Notes under the pieces: generated by a model | Database searches by the model: none | What the model saw: only the letters and a program-made list of their open reading frames with translations | Told to the model about the DNA's origin: nothing | In this document: one piece after another, positions 35,613 through 44,231 of the stretch | How positions within the stretch are numbered: the stretch's first letter is position 1 | Layout of the letters: the number at the start of each line of letters is the position of its first letter | Assembly: GCA_947495295.1 (NCBI GenBank) | Contig: CANLYJ010000001.1 | Coordinates: 372,001 to 436,000, forward strand | DNA: 64,000 nucleotides | Reading direction: 5' to 3' | DNA from: an uncultured Paracoccaceae bacterium | GTDB lineage: Bacteria > Pseudomonadota > Alphaproteobacteria > Rhodobacterales > Rhodobacteraceae | Position numbers and translations under genes: made by a program

Positions 35613-37229
35613 TTAGGGGTTCTGGACGTAGGCGCCGGGGCGCAGGTAGAACCACCAGTTGATTGCGATGCAGACCGCGTAGAAGACGGCGAAGCCGTAA
35701 AGCGCGTATTCGGGGTGTCCCGCGCCCAGCTGTTCACCGAACACTTTGGGGATGATGAACGCGCCATAGGCGGCGACAGCAGCGGTCCAGCCCAAGGCAG
35801 GGCCCGCCTGTTCCTTGTTGAACACCACAGCGATTGTGCGGAAGGTCGACCCGTTGCCGATACCGGTGGCAGCAAACAGGATCAGGAACAGACCCAGGAA
35901 GGGGTAGAAATACTGTTCCGGCGTGGCCGAGGCATAAGCCGCCTGAATGAAGTACGCGACACCAAGCGCAGAGGCGACCATGACAATGGAAATCCACTGC
36001 GTTACCCGTGCGCCGCCCAGCTTGTCAGCCATCATGCCGCCAATGGGGCGGATCAAGGCACCGATAAACGGCCCCATCCAGGCAAACATCAGGGCTGATG
36101 GGCCGTTGGGGTTGACGGTGTCATGGGTCATCACGCCGCCGACATCGATATGGCTAAAGCCGAACACAACCTTGATTGTCAGGGCAAGCGCGGCGGAATA
36201 ACCGATGAACGACCCGAATGTCATCGTGTAGATAACGGTCATCGCCCAGGTATGTTTGTTGCCAAAGATCTTGTACTGACGGCTAAGGTTCTGACCCACG
36301 GCACCGGGGATCATTTTCAGGCCCAGCACGGTCAGCGCGATCACGATGGGCAGCACGATCCACTTGGATAGGCCGATGCCGGATGTCGGCAACCCAGCCT
36401 CTGTCCCCGGCAGCAGCAGCCACAGGCCAATGGCCGCAGTGGCAAAGCCGATCAGCAACATGCCGGTGATGGTGGCAAAGGCGCCGATTGGGTTGGGGAT
36501 ATTGGGCGAGACATGTTCGTCACGGATATTGTTCATCCCGAACCAGCCGATGATCGCCAGCGGGATCAGGAAGACCAGCCAGATCAGGCCCGCGTTCTGG
36601 ATGTAGGTTTCAGTACCCGCAGGGATCTTGCCGATCAGCGTGCCGGATGTGTTGACCAATGTGCGGCTTTCGCCCCCGAACAGGCCAAATGTCATCACCA
36701 GCGGGATCAGGATCTGCATGGTGGTCACACCAAAGTTGCCCAGACCTGCATTCATCCCCAGCGCATAACCCTGGATTTTTTTGGGATAAAAGAAGCTGAT
36801 ATTGGACATGGAGGACGAGAAGTTCCCGCCACCGATCCCCGACAGAAACGCCAGTATCTGGAAATACCAAAGCGGCGTGTCAGGATCCTGCAATGCAAGC
36901 CCGGCACCCGCGGCGGGGATGATCAGCAAGGCGGTTGTAAAGACGATCGTGTTACGCCCACCCGCGATACGGATAAAGAAGGTGGACGGAATGCGCAGGG
37001 TCGCCCCGGTCAGGCCGGCAATCGCACCAAGGGTAAAGAGATCGGATTTTGCGAACTCAAACCCGAGGTTGAGCATCTGCACCGTGATGATGCCCCAATA
37101 CAGCCAGACCGCAAAGCCACACAGCAGCGACGGGATCGAAATCCACAAGTTGCGGGTGGCAATCGCCTTGCCCGTGGAGGACCAGTAACTTTCATCCTCA
37201 ATGTTCCAGTTTCTAAGATCTTGTCCCAC
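35613..37229 (-). CDS. narK: Nitrate/nitrite MFS transporter, NarK2-type
   Basis: A 538-residue MFS protein with about 12-14 hydrophobic segments. The nitrate-porter signatures appear as G-A-T-L-R-I-P near residues 75-81, G-G-G-N-F-S-S-S-M-S-N-I-S-F-F near 132-146 and G-x-N-A-G-L-G-N-F-G near 157-166. NarK2 types exchange nitrate for nitrite, which suits nitrate respiration. The extra length compared with 12-segment NarK comes from the long N-terminus and loops. It follows narK1 by 59 bases and precedes narG, so both transporters are in the nar operon. Confidence 0.92.
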   Translation of the reverse strand: MGQDLRNWNIEDESYWSSTGKAIATRNLWISIPSLLCGFAVWLYWGIITVQMLNLGFEFAKSDLFTLGAIAGLTGATLRIPSTFFIRIAGGRNTIVFTTALLIIPAAGAGLALQDPDTPLWYFQILAFLSGIGGGNFSSSMSNISFFYPKKIQGYALGMNAGLGNFGVTTMQILIPLVMTFGLFGGESRTLVNTSGTLIGKIPAGTETYIQNAGLIWLVFLIPLAIIGWFGMNNIRDEHVSPNIPNPIGAFATITGMLLIGFATAAIGLWLLLPGTEAGLPTSGIGLSKWIVLPIVIALTVLGLKMIPGAVGQNLSRQYKIFGNKHTWAMTVIYTMTFGSFIGYSAALALTIKVVFGFSHIDVGGVMTHDTVNPNGPSALMFAWMGPFIGALIRPIGGMMADKLGGARVTQWISIVMVASALGVAYFIQAAYASATPEQYFYPFLGLFLILFAATGIGNGSTFRTIAVVFNKEQAGPALGWTAAVAAYGAFIIPKVFGEQLGAGHPEYALYGFAVFYAVCIAINWWFYLRPGAYVQNP

Positions 37230-37288
37230 TTGTTTTCTCCAAGTTGAGGGGTGGGACGGGCCATGATCTGGCCCGCCTTATTCAGTGA

Positions 37289-38701
37289 TTATTCCGCTGG
37301 CTGTGCGCCGTCTTCCTTGCGGGCGATGGCGCTCAGACCTTCTTCCAGTGCGGCGTTGGCCTTTTCGGCGCGGGCGCGCAGCGTATCGATATTGGCGGCG
37401 GCGAAATTAGCACGCTCTTCATCCTCTTGCCGGGTTGAGAACCGGACAAAGAAAGCCAGGAACGATGCGCAGGTGACAACGATACCAAGGATGAAAAACG
37501 CCTCTGACCAGTCGATCACGTTCTTGAACAGGAAGCCTGCCAAAACCGCACCCGCGTTCCCGCCAGCGCCGACAACCCCAGCCACGGCACCCAGCGCTTT
37601 CTTGTTGATGAAAGGAACGACCGAATAGGTGGCGCCTTCGGCCATTTGGGTGAACAGCGAAAAGACGATCAGCGCGGGCAGGGCCAGAAACAGCACATGC
37701 ATCTGGCTGAACACCATCAGCGCGCAACCTTCAAAGAACAGGCAAATGAACAGCCAGAATGCGCGTCCCTTCAGCCCCCAGAGAGATCCAAAATTATCGC
37801 CAAACAAACCGCCCAAAGTTCGGGCAAACAAGTTCATCAGACCAAAGCAGGCAGCCACAAGACCGGCAGTGACCAAAGTCAGGTCAAAGTAGTCCATGAA
37901 ATAAAGCGCGGCGACGTTATTGACCGTCAGTTCAATCCCGAAACAGGCGCCGTAGATCACGAAGAGCACCCAGACACGCGGGTCCTTCAGCGCCTGCACG
38001 TAGTTGCCGGTGACTTTCTTCTTCTCTTCCATCTTTCCCTGCGCGCGCAGGTCATCGAAATTGCCGTCAGGGGCATCCTGGGTCAGGAAATAATAGGCGA
38101 TACCGGTCAAGAAGATGATGAGGCCCACCACGACCATCGACAAGCGCCAACCCACAGCCTCGGAAAAGCCAAAACCGATGACCATGACCGAGAAGAGAAG
38201 CGGCATGACAAATTGTGTGACACCGCCGCCAAGGTTGCCCCAACCGGCGGATGTGGCGTTCGCTTGCCCTACGACATTGGGCGCGAACATGACGGATGTA
38301 TGATATTGGGTGATGACAAAGGCCGCACCGATCCCGCCGATCAGGACGCGGAACAGCAGGAATGTCTCAAAACTTTGCGCAAGGCCGATCCCCATCACGG
38401 GCAGCGACCCGATCAGCAGCAACCAAGTGTAGGATTTGCGCGGCCCGATCCGGTCACACAGCCAGCCGATGAACAACCGGGCAAAGATTGTCATTGAGAC
38501 AGAGCCGATGATGGCCCAACCGATCTGATTGGGTGTCAGGCCCAGTTCGTCGCGCACGACGCTCATCAAAGGTGCGATGCCAAACCAAGCAAAGAAACAC
38601 GAAAAGAATGCGAACCACGTCATGTGGAACGTCCTGATCTGCACCATCTTTACGTTGAAAAAATTCGACCACAGGGCAGTGGCCTTGTTTTGTAGTTCCA
38701 T
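37289..38701 (-). CDS. narK: Nitrate/nitrite MFS transporter, NarK1-type
   Basis: A 470-residue MFS protein with 12 hydrophobic segments. It has the F-H-M-T-W-F-A-F-F start and the nitrate motifs A-N-A-T-S-A-G-W-G-N-L-G-G-G near residues 143-156 and G-A-G-G-N-A-G-A near 394-401. NarK1 types are thought to be proton-nitrate symporters. Start 38701 is preferred; AGAGGGG lies about 8 bases upstream. It is the first gene of the nar operon, 87 bases from a perfect FNR box. In Paracoccus NarK1 and NarK2 are fused into one chain; here they are two genes. Confidence 0.92.
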   Translation of the reverse strand: MELQNKATALWSNFFNVKMVQIRTFHMTWFAFFSCFFAWFGIAPLMSVVRDELGLTPNQIGWAIIGSVSMTIFARLFIGWLCDRIGPRKSYTWLLLIGSLPVMGIGLAQSFETFLLFRVLIGGIGAAFVITQYHTSVMFAPNVVGQANATSAGWGNLGGGVTQFVMPLLFSVMVIGFGFSEAVGWRLSMVVVGLIIFLTGIAYYFLTQDAPDGNFDDLRAQGKMEEKKKVTGNYVQALKDPRVWVLFVIYGACFGIELTVNNVAALYFMDYFDLTLVTAGLVAACFGLMNLFARTLGGLFGDNFGSLWGLKGRAFWLFICLFFEGCALMVFSQMHVLFLALPALIVFSLFTQMAEGATYSVVPFINKKALGAVAGVVGAGGNAGAVLAGFLFKNVIDWSEAFFILGIVVTCASFLAFFVRFSTRQEDEERANFAAANIDTLRARAEKANAALEEGLSAIARKEDGAQPAE

Positions 38702-38787
38702 CAGATGTCCCCTCTGGTATCTTGCGCGGCCTTTTGGACGGCTTTTGCGCTTTGCGGGTATGATCGTGCCGCTGGCCAAGTCGGGGG

Positions 38788-38801
38788 TTGATGTGGATCA
38801 A
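38788..38801. promoter_or_regulatory. FNR/NarR-type box upstream of narK1
   Basis: TTGATGTGGATCAA is a perfect TTGAT-N4-ATCAA palindrome, centred about 94 bases before the narK1 start codon. Fnr and its relatives bind this sequence, so anaerobic activation of the nar operon is expected. Confidence 0.85.
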
Positions 38802-38902
38802 GAAATGACGATTTATGTAGCAAAATAAACGACTTAGGTAAATTTGTCATGCGCTGCGATGGGGGTAATCAAGGGGCGCGCGCGCAGGTATCAACCGGAC
38901 GC

Positions 38903-38916
38903 TTGACATTCATCAA
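38903..38916. promoter_or_regulatory. FNR-like box upstream of the regulator gene
   Basis: TTGACATTCATCAA fits TTGAT-N4-ATCAA with one change in the left half. It lies 36 bases before the GTG start of the divergent Crp/Fnr regulator, so it could mediate control of that gene, including autoregulation. Confidence 0.7.
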
Positions 38917-38952
38917 GCAAGCCGTTGATTGTTGTTAAAGGAGGACACCCAC

Positions 38953-39663
38953 GTGATCGCAGGCATGCCCGACTCGGACCACCCGGACATTCGGGGTCTG
39001 CATCTTTTTGCGCAGATGTCGGATGAACGATTTCTTGCGCTGATGCGGGGATCCTATGTGCAGAACTTCCCCCCGCAGGTCGATCTGATCACCGAAGGCG
39101 ACCCCAGCGATTTCCTGCATGTGATCCTCAGCGGGGTGGTCGAACTGACATCCGCCTGGAACGGGCGCGAAACCACGATGGCCACGGTCAGGCCGGTATC
39201 AACCTTTATTCTGGCCGCAACGATCAAGGATGCGCCTTATCTGATGTCGGCAAAGACGCTGGAACGTAGCCGGATCGCCCTGATCCCCAGTCAGGATGTC
39301 CGCAATGTGTTTGATACGGATTCCGAATTTGCACGGGCCATCGTGACGGAGCTCGCCCAATGCTATCGGTCCGTTGTGAAGGCGCAGAAGGATCTGAAAC
39401 TGCGCACCTCGCTGGAACGGCTGGCGAATTACCTGTTGCGCCAACAGATGCTAACCGGCGAGGGCAGCCAATTCGCACTGCAACTTGAAAAGCGCAAGCT
39501 GGCGTCATTTCTGGGCATGACACCAGAAAATCTCAGCCGGGCTTTCAAGGGTTTGCAGCCTTATGGCGTTGCGGTGAACGGCAATCAGATCACTGTCACG
39601 GATCGCGATGAGCTATTGCAATTTGCCCGGCCAACACCGCTGATAGACGATTTTTCGATCTGA
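38953..39663 (+). CDS. narR: Crp/Fnr-family regulator, NarR/DNR-like
   Basis: A 236-residue regulator with an N-terminal cyclic-nucleotide-type beta-barrel (about residues 20-120) and a C-terminal winged HTH (about 160-230, with L-A-S-F-L-G-M-T-P-E-N-L-S-R-A-F). The recognition helix E-N-L-S-R is of the Fnr type that reads TTGAT half sites. The N-terminal cysteines of true oxygen-sensing Fnr are missing, as in NarR and DNR proteins that respond to nitrate/nitrite or NO. GTG 38953 is chosen because AAAGGAGG lies 8 bases upstream. It is divergent from narK1, the position of narR in Paracoccus, and probably activates nar. Confidence 0.82.
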   Translation: MIAGMPDSDHPDIRGLHLFAQMSDERFLALMRGSYVQNFPPQVDLITEGDPSDFLHVILSGVVELTSAWNGRETTMATVRPVSTFILAATIKDAPYLMSAKTLERSRIALIPSQDVRNVFDTDSEFARAIVTELAQCYRSVVKAQKDLKLRTSLERLANYLLRQQMLTGEGSQFALQLEKRKLASFLGMTPENLSRAFKGLQPYGVAVNGNQITVTDRDELLQFARPTPLIDDFSI

Positions 39664-39682
39664 CGGGGGTTTGTCTGACGGC

Positions 39683-41173
39683 CTACCCGTCAGACCCGAT
39701 CATGAAACAAGTGGTGCCGCGCGCTTGCAACCGGCGGCAGGCCAGATCAGCCCCTTCGCGGGTCAACCCCATGAAATTGGCATCAAACCCGCCAGAGCGT
39801 TGCACGACACGGCGCAATGATCCGTCAAGCGTGCTCATCTCGTTCAATGCGACCCGTAACAGCACGCGTTCGGCGTCATAGCGTGAATTGTAGCGGCCGA
39901 CATTAACCCCCCAATGGCGTCCGCCAGAGGTCGAGATGCGCGTGACAACCTCAGGCGTGGCTTGCGCTGCGGGAGCAGGGGCAGCAGCGGCCATGACGAC
40001 CTGATCCGATGCGGCTGGGCGCGATTGCGGGGTAACGGTTGGTGTTGCGGAAGCCACAGCGACAGGGGCGCTTGGTTCTTCGATAACGTCAACCAGGGCT
40101 TCGGCCACTGCGGCGTTCACCGCGTCAGCCACAACCGAATTGATGATATCGGGGTCCACGGCGGCGACCAGCGCCTCGGGCGCAGCCGGTGCCGCTTGTG
40201 GCAATGGCCGGGCAATTGGGCGCAGGCTGGTGGTGACCAACCCGCTCACACGGATTGTTTTGCCCGCATTGCCGCGCTGGCCGTTTTGCGGGTTCTGTGC
40301 GGCGCTTAGCATTGCGGCAGGTGGATTGGGTTGGCGAATACGGGCGCGCGATGGTGCCCGGTTAAAGCCCATATCCATCAACTCTGTGATCCGCGCATTC
40401 CGCGCAGCCGTAGAAGAGCCGCCAAAAACCGTGGCGATCACACGTTCCTGACCGCGCTGGGCGGATGCAACCAGATTGAAACCAGCCGCACGGGTATAGC
40501 CCGTCTTGATGCCGTCACCACCCCGATAGCTGTTCAACCAACGGCGGTTGGTGTGGCGCACCGTGGCCACGCCCGCATCGGCGCTGCGCCGCGAAAACAG
40601 GTTATAGTATTGTGGAAAGTCGTAAATCACATGCCGGCCCAGGATCGACATATCGCGGGCAGTCGACAAATGGCCCGACTGCGTCAGCCCATGCGCATTG
40701 CGAAATGTCGTGTTGCGCATGCCCATGGCGGTGGCCGTGCGGTTCATGCGTGTGGCAAACGCCTCTTCCGATCCTGAAATTGCTTCTCCAATGGCGGTGG
40801 CGGCGTCATTGGCGGATTTCACGGCGGCGGCGCGCAACAGGAAACGCAGCCTGATCTGCTGGCCGCTACGTAGCCCCAGTTTGGACGGCGGCTCACTCGC
40901 GGCGTTGCGCGATATGGTTACCGGCGTGTCGAGCGAGATTTCGCCCCGCTCAATCGCCTGAAACGCGATGTAAAGCGTCATCATCTTGGTCAGGGATGCC
41001 GGATGCAACCGTGTGTCGGCATTGCGCGAATGCAGCACCTCACCCGTGCGGGCATCCATCACCATTGCGGCGTAAGGGGCCGCTTCTCCGCGCTGCGGCG
41101 CGAAAATCATTGCGATCAAAAAAACGAATAGAAAAAGCCCAGATAGGGCCAATTGTCCCGGACGACTTGCCAC
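39683..41173 (-). CDS. D-alanyl-D-alanine carboxypeptidase with SPOR domain
   Basis: A 496-residue penicillin-binding protein (peptidase S11). It has a signal peptide (residues about 1-32, ending G-E-A-A), then the active-site motifs S-L-T-K near residues 60-63, S-A-N near 119-121 and K-T-G near 222-224. A long Ala/Pro-rich linker (about 290-405) leads to a C-terminal SPOR domain (about 412-496) that binds denuded septal glycan. It trims the terminal D-Ala of peptidoglycan stem peptides. The start is GTG 41173; AGAGGC precedes it. It is a single gene. Confidence 0.88.
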   Translation of the reverse strand: MASRPGQLALSGLFLFVFLIAMIFAPQRGEAAPYAAMVMDARTGEVLHSRNADTRLHPASLTKMMTLYIAFQAIERGEISLDTPVTISRNAASEPPSKLGLRSGQQIRLRFLLRAAAVKSANDAATAIGEAISGSEEAFATRMNRTATAMGMRNTTFRNAHGLTQSGHLSTARDMSILGRHVIYDFPQYYNLFSRRSADAGVATVRHTNRRWLNSYRGGDGIKTGYTRAAGFNLVASAQRGQERVIATVFGGSSTAARNARITELMDMGFNRAPSRARIRQPNPPAAMLSAAQNPQNGQRGNAGKTIRVSGLVTTSLRPIARPLPQAAPAAPEALVAAVDPDIINSVVADAVNAAVAEALVDVIEEPSAPVAVASATPTVTPQSRPAASDQVVMAAAAPAPAAQATPEVVTRISTSGGRHWGVNVGRYNSRYDAERVLLRVALNEMSTLDGSLRRVVQRSGGFDANFMGLTREGADLACRRLQARGTTCFMIGSDG

Positions 41174-41455
41174 GTCGCTTGCCTCTTTTTTTCTGCCTCT
41201 GACCCCGGATTTTTCCGGTGGTCTTATTGTTATGACGCAACGCTAGCATAGGTTCGATTTTCATAAAATACCCTAAATTCAAAGACTTTTCAGCCGTTGA
41301 TCATGTCATCTTTGCAAGATGTAGTGGCTCGTTCTCGGCGTTCCGCTAGATGAACCAAAATCCGGCATCTTAAGCGCGATTCTGCCGCTGCATTCTGGGT
41401 CTTTTCACGGCCGACATGTGCCTTATATATAACGCTTATGAAACGGGACCGACTG

Positions 41456-41797
41456 ATGCTGGCAGAGCTGACAATGATGGCTGACAAAAAGGACGATGAT
41501 GACGGTGACGTCGGTGTCGTGCTTGAGACCAAGCCAAAGATAAAACGCCCTCCGCTTTATAAGGTGCTGATTTTGAACGATGATTTCACGCCGATGGAAT
41601 TTGTCGTTCACGTCTTGGAGCGGTTTTTTGGTCTGTCCCACGCGCAAGCGTTTGAGCTGATGCTGACCGTTCACAAGAAGGGCGTTGCCGTGGTCGGCGT
41701 GTTCAGCCACGAAATCGCCGAAACAAAAGTGGCGCAGGTCATGGACTTTGCACAGCGCCACCAGCACCCGTTGCAATGCACGATGGAGAAAGAATAA
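41456..41797 (+). CDS. clpS: ATP-dependent Clp protease adaptor ClpS
   Basis: A 113-residue adaptor that hands N-degron substrates to ClpAP. The core [19 protein letters not shown] and the later H[18 protein letters not shown] are intact; N-D-D and the His form the N-end pocket. The start is uncertain: ATG 41438, 41456 and 41474 are in frame; 41456 has GGGA at a usable distance. No clpA gene follows, so the usual clpS-clpA pairing is not kept here; a methyltransferase gene follows instead. Confidence 0.93.
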   Translation: MLAELTMMADKKDDDDGDVGVVLETKPKIKRPPLYKVLILNDDFTPMEFVVHVLERFFGLSHAQAFELMLTVHKKGVAVVGVFSHEIAETKVAQVMDFAQRHQHPLQCTMEKE

Positions 41798-41813
41798 CGG
41801 GCCGCCGTTATTC
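41792..41813 (+). terminator. Hairpin over the clpS stop codon
   Basis: GAATAACGG-GCCG-CCGTTATTC forms a perfect 9-bp stem that includes the clpS TAA stop. There is no T run behind it and the methyltransferase gene starts 7 bases later, so it could be an mRNA-protecting or attenuating hairpin rather than a full terminator. Confidence 0.45.
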
Positions 41814-41819
41814 CCCATA

Positions 41820-42791
41820 ATGTCCACATCCCGATTATCCACGGCCCTTGATGATGGCCTGATCACGTTGCAAGGCGGCAACATCGCCGTCATGCGCCCC
41901 ACGGCCAGCTACGACCTGTCATCCTTGCCACGCGAGGCGGTGCAGGTCGTGCATGGGTCCTATCCTGACTACACCGCATTCGCCCAAGCAGGCTATGCCG
42001 TGTCGCAGGATATGCCTGCCTGCCGTACGGCCATTGTGGTTGTGCCCCGGTCCAAGGCACTGGCGCGGGCGATGGTTGCGGCGGCCTGTGCGGTGGCCGA
42101 GCTTGTGATCGTCGACGGGCAAAAGACCGACGGGGTGGATAGCCTTTACAAGAGCTGCCGCAAGGTGTTGGGCGACGTACCATCGCTGACAAAAGGGCAT
42201 GGGCGCATCTTCTGGTTTCCGGCCAGTGATGTATTTGCTGACTGGAAAGCTGTACAACCGGTACAGGGCGATCATGGGTTCTATACTCAGGCTGGCGTCT
42301 ATGCTGACGGCAAGATCGACAAAGGCTCTGCACTTCTGGCTGATGCGTTGCCCGCGAAACTACCTGCGCGCATGGCCGATCTGGGTGCGGGTTGGGGTTA
42401 CCTTTCAGCGGCGGTTCTGGCGCGGGATGGCGTCACATCGCTTGACCTGATCGAGGCCGAAGCGCTGTCGCTGGAATGCGCCCGTCTGAACGTGACCGAC
42501 ACGCGGGCGCAGTTTCATTGGGCCGATGCGCTCCAGTTCAGACCAGACACGGGTTATGACGGGATCGTCATGAACCCACCTTTTCACGCCAGCCGCGCGG
42601 CTGATCCGGGGCTGGGGCGCAGTTTTATTCAGGCAGCCGCACGCCTGTTGGGCAGCCACGGCAAACTGTGGATGGTCGCCAACCGGCACTTGCCTTATGA
42701 AACAACATTGTCCGAGTGTTTCCGCAATGTGGACATGATTGCCGGCAACGGTGCATTCAAAGTGATCCACGCCAATCGGCCCAATCGCTAG
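41820..42791 (+). CDS. RsmC-like class I SAM-dependent methyltransferase
   Basis: A 323-residue protein with the two-domain layout of RsmC/RlmG rRNA methyltransferases. The N-terminal half is a degenerate domain, and the C-terminal half carries the SAM site D-L-G-A-G-W-G-Y-L near residues 181-189 and the catalytic N-P-P-F-H near 251-255, the motif of N2-guanine or N6-adenine amino methylation. The probable substrate is a guanine of 16S rRNA. The start ATG 41820 is 22 bases after clpS. Function by family; target position not proven. Confidence 0.85.
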   Translation: MSTSRLSTALDDGLITLQGGNIAVMRPTASYDLSSLPREAVQVVHGSYPDYTAFAQAGYAVSQDMPACRTAIVVVPRSKALARAMVAAACAVAELVIVDGQKTDGVDSLYKSCRKVLGDVPSLTKGHGRIFWFPASDVFADWKAVQPVQGDHGFYTQAGVYADGKIDKGSALLADALPAKLPARMADLGAGWGYLSAAVLARDGVTSLDLIEAEALSLECARLNVTDTRAQFHWADALQFRPDTGYDGIVMNPPFHASRAADPGLGRSFIQAAARLLGSHGKLWMVANRHLPYETTLSECFRNVDMIAGNGAFKVIHANRPNR

Positions 42792-42814
42792 ATAACGGGC
42801 CAGGGAGAACGTCG

Positions 42815-43621
42815 ATGTCATTTTCAATTACAGGCAAAACCGCCATCGTGACCGGGGCGGCCAATGGGGTCGGCCTCGCCATTGGGCGGCATTTCGTCAA
42901 GATGGGTGCAAATGTGGTTTTTGCCGATATGGACGAAAAGACGTTGTGCCACGAAATGGGCGATGCGGCGAAGATGGAAGAGAATGTGCGCATCTTCTCG
43001 GGCGATCTGCGGAAGAAACTGACGATTGCTAATTTGCTTTCGGCCACCGTGGATGCCTTCGAACGGATCGATATTCTTGTCAACGCAACCCGGCAGGTGA
43101 TGACAACCGATCCGCTTGACCCTGATGACAACTCTGTCGAAGAACTGTTGCAGCAAAACACGCTGACCGCCCTGCGGATGAGCCAGGCGGTCGCCCGGCG
43201 GATGATCAAGCAGGCCGATGGCGATGACGAAAACAACTCGCATGGCTCGATTGTGAATATCAGTTCCATCTCTGCCCGCCGGACCCATCCTGATCTGCTG
43301 GGCTATTCGGTCAGTAATGCTGCCCTTGACCAGATGACACGATCACTGGCCGTCGCCTTGGCCCCGAGCCGAATCAGGGTCAATGCCGTCGCCTTTGGCA
43401 GTGTGATGAGCGCGAGCCTGAAAGGATCGTTGAAAGAGCAGGAAGGCACGCGCGAGACCATCGTCGAAAACACGCCGCTGCAACGGATTGCCAGCCCGGG
43501 CGAAGTGTCAGACGCCGTGCAATATCTTGCCTCGGATGCGGCGGGGTTTGTGACGGGGCAGATCATCACCGTTGACGGTGGCCGGACCCTGATCGATCCG
43601 GCGGATGTTTCTGCCCACTAG
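42815..43621 (+). CDS. SDR-family oxidoreductase with Lys replaced by Asn in the active site
   Basis: A 268-residue SDR with the cofactor motif V-T-G-A-A-N-G-V-G near residues 10-18 and A-D at the end of beta-2, favouring NAD. The catalytic Tyr is Y164, but the residue four positions later is N168 (codon AAT) instead of Lys. N-A-T replaces N-N-A-G near residue 90. These changes suggest reduced, altered or non-catalytic function. Start ATG 42815 has GGGAG upstream. It follows the methyltransferase by 23 bases in the same direction. Its TAG stop lies within the left end of dispersed repeat copy 2. Confidence 0.8.
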   Translation: MSFSITGKTAIVTGAANGVGLAIGRHFVKMGANVVFADMDEKTLCHEMGDAAKMEENVRIFSGDLRKKLTIANLLSATVDAFERIDILVNATRQVMTTDPLDPDDNSVEELLQQNTLTALRMSQAVARRMIKQADGDDENNSHGSIVNISSISARRTHPDLLGYSVSNAALDQMTRSLAVALAPSRIRVNAVAFGSVMSASLKGSLKEQEGTRETIVENTPLQRIASPGEVSDAVQYLASDAAGFVTGQIITVDGGRTLIDPADVSAH

Positions 43622-43718
43622 TCACCCGAATCTGAATTACGCCGCATCGAGCAACCCCCGGATCGCTTTCGATCCGGTTCGCCGTTGTTCGATGCTGCGT
43701 ATTACGATTGCGGATGAC
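43618..43718. repeat. Dispersed palindromic element, copy 2
   Basis: It shares with 12345-12447 the left end CTAGTCACCCG, the apex CCGGATCG-N4-CGATCCGG and the TTCG-C-GTTG segment after it. The arms GTCACCCG (43621-43628) and CGGATGAC (43711-43718), and further GCCGCATCGAGCAAC with GTTGTTCGATGCTGC, fold it into one long hairpin. It begins inside the SDR stop codon and ends 10 bases before the stop of the convergent lipoprotein gene. Confidence 0.75.
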
Positions 43719-43727
43719 GAGGTCGCA

Positions 43728-44114
43728 TTACTCCGGGTTTGACCGGATGCATTGCAATACCGCTTGATCAGATGCGGCCTTGGCTTGCGCCTGCCGTTCC
43801 AGCAGCGATTCCAGCTTTGCCTGTTCCGCATTCAAATCAATCGCCACTGGGCGGGTTGTGGTGAACGTCTCTGTCTCGTCACAGGGGAAACGGAATGTCG
43901 ATCCGTCCTCGTTCTTGCCCCGACATGTGCGGCGCAATGTGCGGACTTCTTTGTTTTCCTCAATTGCATAGCCGCGTGACAGATTGCCCTGCGTCTCGGC
44001 GATCAGACTGTTCAGGATTCGCAGGTCGCGGGTGACATCGCCGATACATTGTTCGCGTGGGGTGGCGCAGGCGGCAAGGGCTGCAAGAGGCAGGATAAAG
44101 AGGGCGGGGCGCAT
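43728..44114 (-). CDS. Small predicted lipoprotein
   Basis: A 128-residue protein with a short signal sequence and lipobox L-A-A-C (Cys at residue 16), so it should be acylated and kept in a membrane. The rest is helical with four more cysteines (one near residue 23, pair near 64 and 78, one near 122) that could form disulfides in the periplasm. Start 44114 follows GGAGAGACC. I do not recognise the family. It is divergent from hemF and shares that intergenic region, which contains an FNR-like box. Confidence 0.72.
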   Translation of the reverse strand: MRPALFILPLAALAACATPREQCIGDVTRDLRILNSLIAETQGNLSRGYAIEENKEVRTLRRTCRGKNEDGSTFRFPCDETETFTTTRPVAIDLNAEQAKLESLLERQAQAKAASDQAVLQCIRSNPE

Positions 44115-44145
44115 TGGTCTCTCCGGATTATGTGATCGCAAGGGA

Positions 44146-44159
44146 TTGATCTGGATCAT
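44146..44159. promoter_or_regulatory. FNR-like box between the lipoprotein gene and hemF
   Basis: TTGATCTGGATCAT matches TTGAT-N4-ATCAA at nine of ten fixed positions. It lies 73 bases before hemF and 32 bases before the divergent lipoprotein gene. Confidence 0.6.
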
Positions 44160-44231
44160 CGTATCATCATTGCTATGCTGCAAAGAAACTAACATAGAAT
44201 GCTATTCAATATCAGGGTGTAAGGGGCAGGT

